From Janthinobacterium sp. (lineage in GTDB: Bacteria; Pseudomonadota; Gammaproteobacteria; Burkholderiales; Burkholderiaceae_D), in contig DMYQ01000350.1 of assembly GCA_003482555.1 (NCBI GenBank), forward strand, positions 1-14,498: 14,498 nt of DNA, in the 5' to 3' direction. The translations under genes and the position numbers were made by a program. Below are positions 14,271-14,498 of this stretch, one piece after another; the stretch's first letter is position 1, and the number at the start of each line of letters is the position of its first letter. The notes under the pieces are model-generated. The model had not been told where the DNA came from. It made no database searches and was given only the letters and a program-made list of their open reading frames with translations.

Positions 14271-14498
14271 ATGACGGAATCGGATCAAGGAATCAGGCGC
14301 GCGAGTGTGTTTTCGCCGCTTTCAGCGTTTGAGCGGCAAGCAAACATTTCGGGCATGGCCGCATACAAGGCGCTGTGCGCCGAGGCGGACAGCGACTACG
14401 CGGGTTTCTGGGCCCGCCTGGCGCGCGAAAACCTGGCCTGGCACAAGCCGTTCACGAAAACCTTGAACGAAGACGATGCGCCCTTCTACAAATGGTTC
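14271..14498 (+). CDS. acs: Acetyl-CoA synthetase, N-terminal part, cut by window end
   Basis: Only the first 76 residues are present. The tail WHKPFTKTLNEDDAPFYKWF matches the N-terminal domain of acetyl-CoA synthetase (consensus W...FTKVLD...APFYKWF). The SxFERQANISGMAAYKALCAEAD start is also typical. The enzyme activates acetate with ATP and CoA, so it completes alcohol to aldehyde to acetate to acetyl-CoA. Two adjacent ATGs exist (14268 and 14271); GGAG at 14261-14264 fits the second better (six-base gap). The terminator just upstream means acs is either read by read-through or from a promoter that includes the hairpin in its leader. Confidence 0.88.
   Translation, partial: MTESDQGIRRASVFSPLSAFERQANISGMAAYKALCAEADSDYAGFWARLARENLAWHKPFTKTLNEDDAPFYKWF

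Overview
The window looks like GC-rich betaproteobacterial DNA, most like Oxalobacteraceae (Janthinobacterium/Massilia/Duganella type). That placement rests on codon use and protein style only. The first 52 bases are not genomic: they match an Illumina Nextera i5 adapter, so the window starts at a contig end. Nearly all of the rest is one functional block: periplasmic PQQ-dependent alcohol oxidation, with its electron acceptor, cofactor and metal acquisition, and onward carbon flow.

Layout. 53-269: degenerate ~42-bp repeats and a possible sigma-70 promoter. 270-2927: a periplasmic sugar-type binding protein followed by a membrane histidine kinase, with no ABC transporter and no response regulator in view. 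3067-6778: a cytochrome c550 of the PedF family, a PedG/XoxJ-type periplasmic binding protein, and a TonB-dependent receptor whose GTG start overlaps the preceding stop. 8961-6829 (minus strand): a TonB-dependent receptor closely resembling E. coli YncD/PqqU, the PQQ importer. 9147-10103: a seven-bladed YVTN beta-propeller protein of the kind found with PQQ systems. 10434-14170: an ExaC-type aldehyde dehydrogenase, a DUF779 protein and a PQQ alcohol dehydrogenase. 14271 to the end: the start of acetyl-CoA synthetase.

How it fits together. The alcohol dehydrogenase oxidises alcohol in the periplasm and passes electrons to the cytochrome c. ExaC oxidises the aldehyde to acid, and Acs activates acetate to acetyl-CoA. 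The dehydrogenase carries the extra Asp two residues after the catalytic Asp (WDFDG), which marks lanthanide-dependent enzymes such as XoxF, ExaF and PedH. PqqU would bring in PQQ. The receptor coupled to the XoxJ-like gene is a candidate for lanthanide (chelate) uptake.

The most striking point is regulatory. Each of the four main transcription starts of the block has a near-perfect sigma-54 (-24/-12) promoter: 3013-3028 (+), 9044-9059 (-), 9074-9089 (+) and 10349-10364 (+). Two of these lie back to back in the pqqU/beta-propeller gap. This predicts that the whole pathway is one RpoN regulon under an enhancer-binding activator that is not in the window. The periplasmic binding protein/kinase pair upstream is a candidate sensor.
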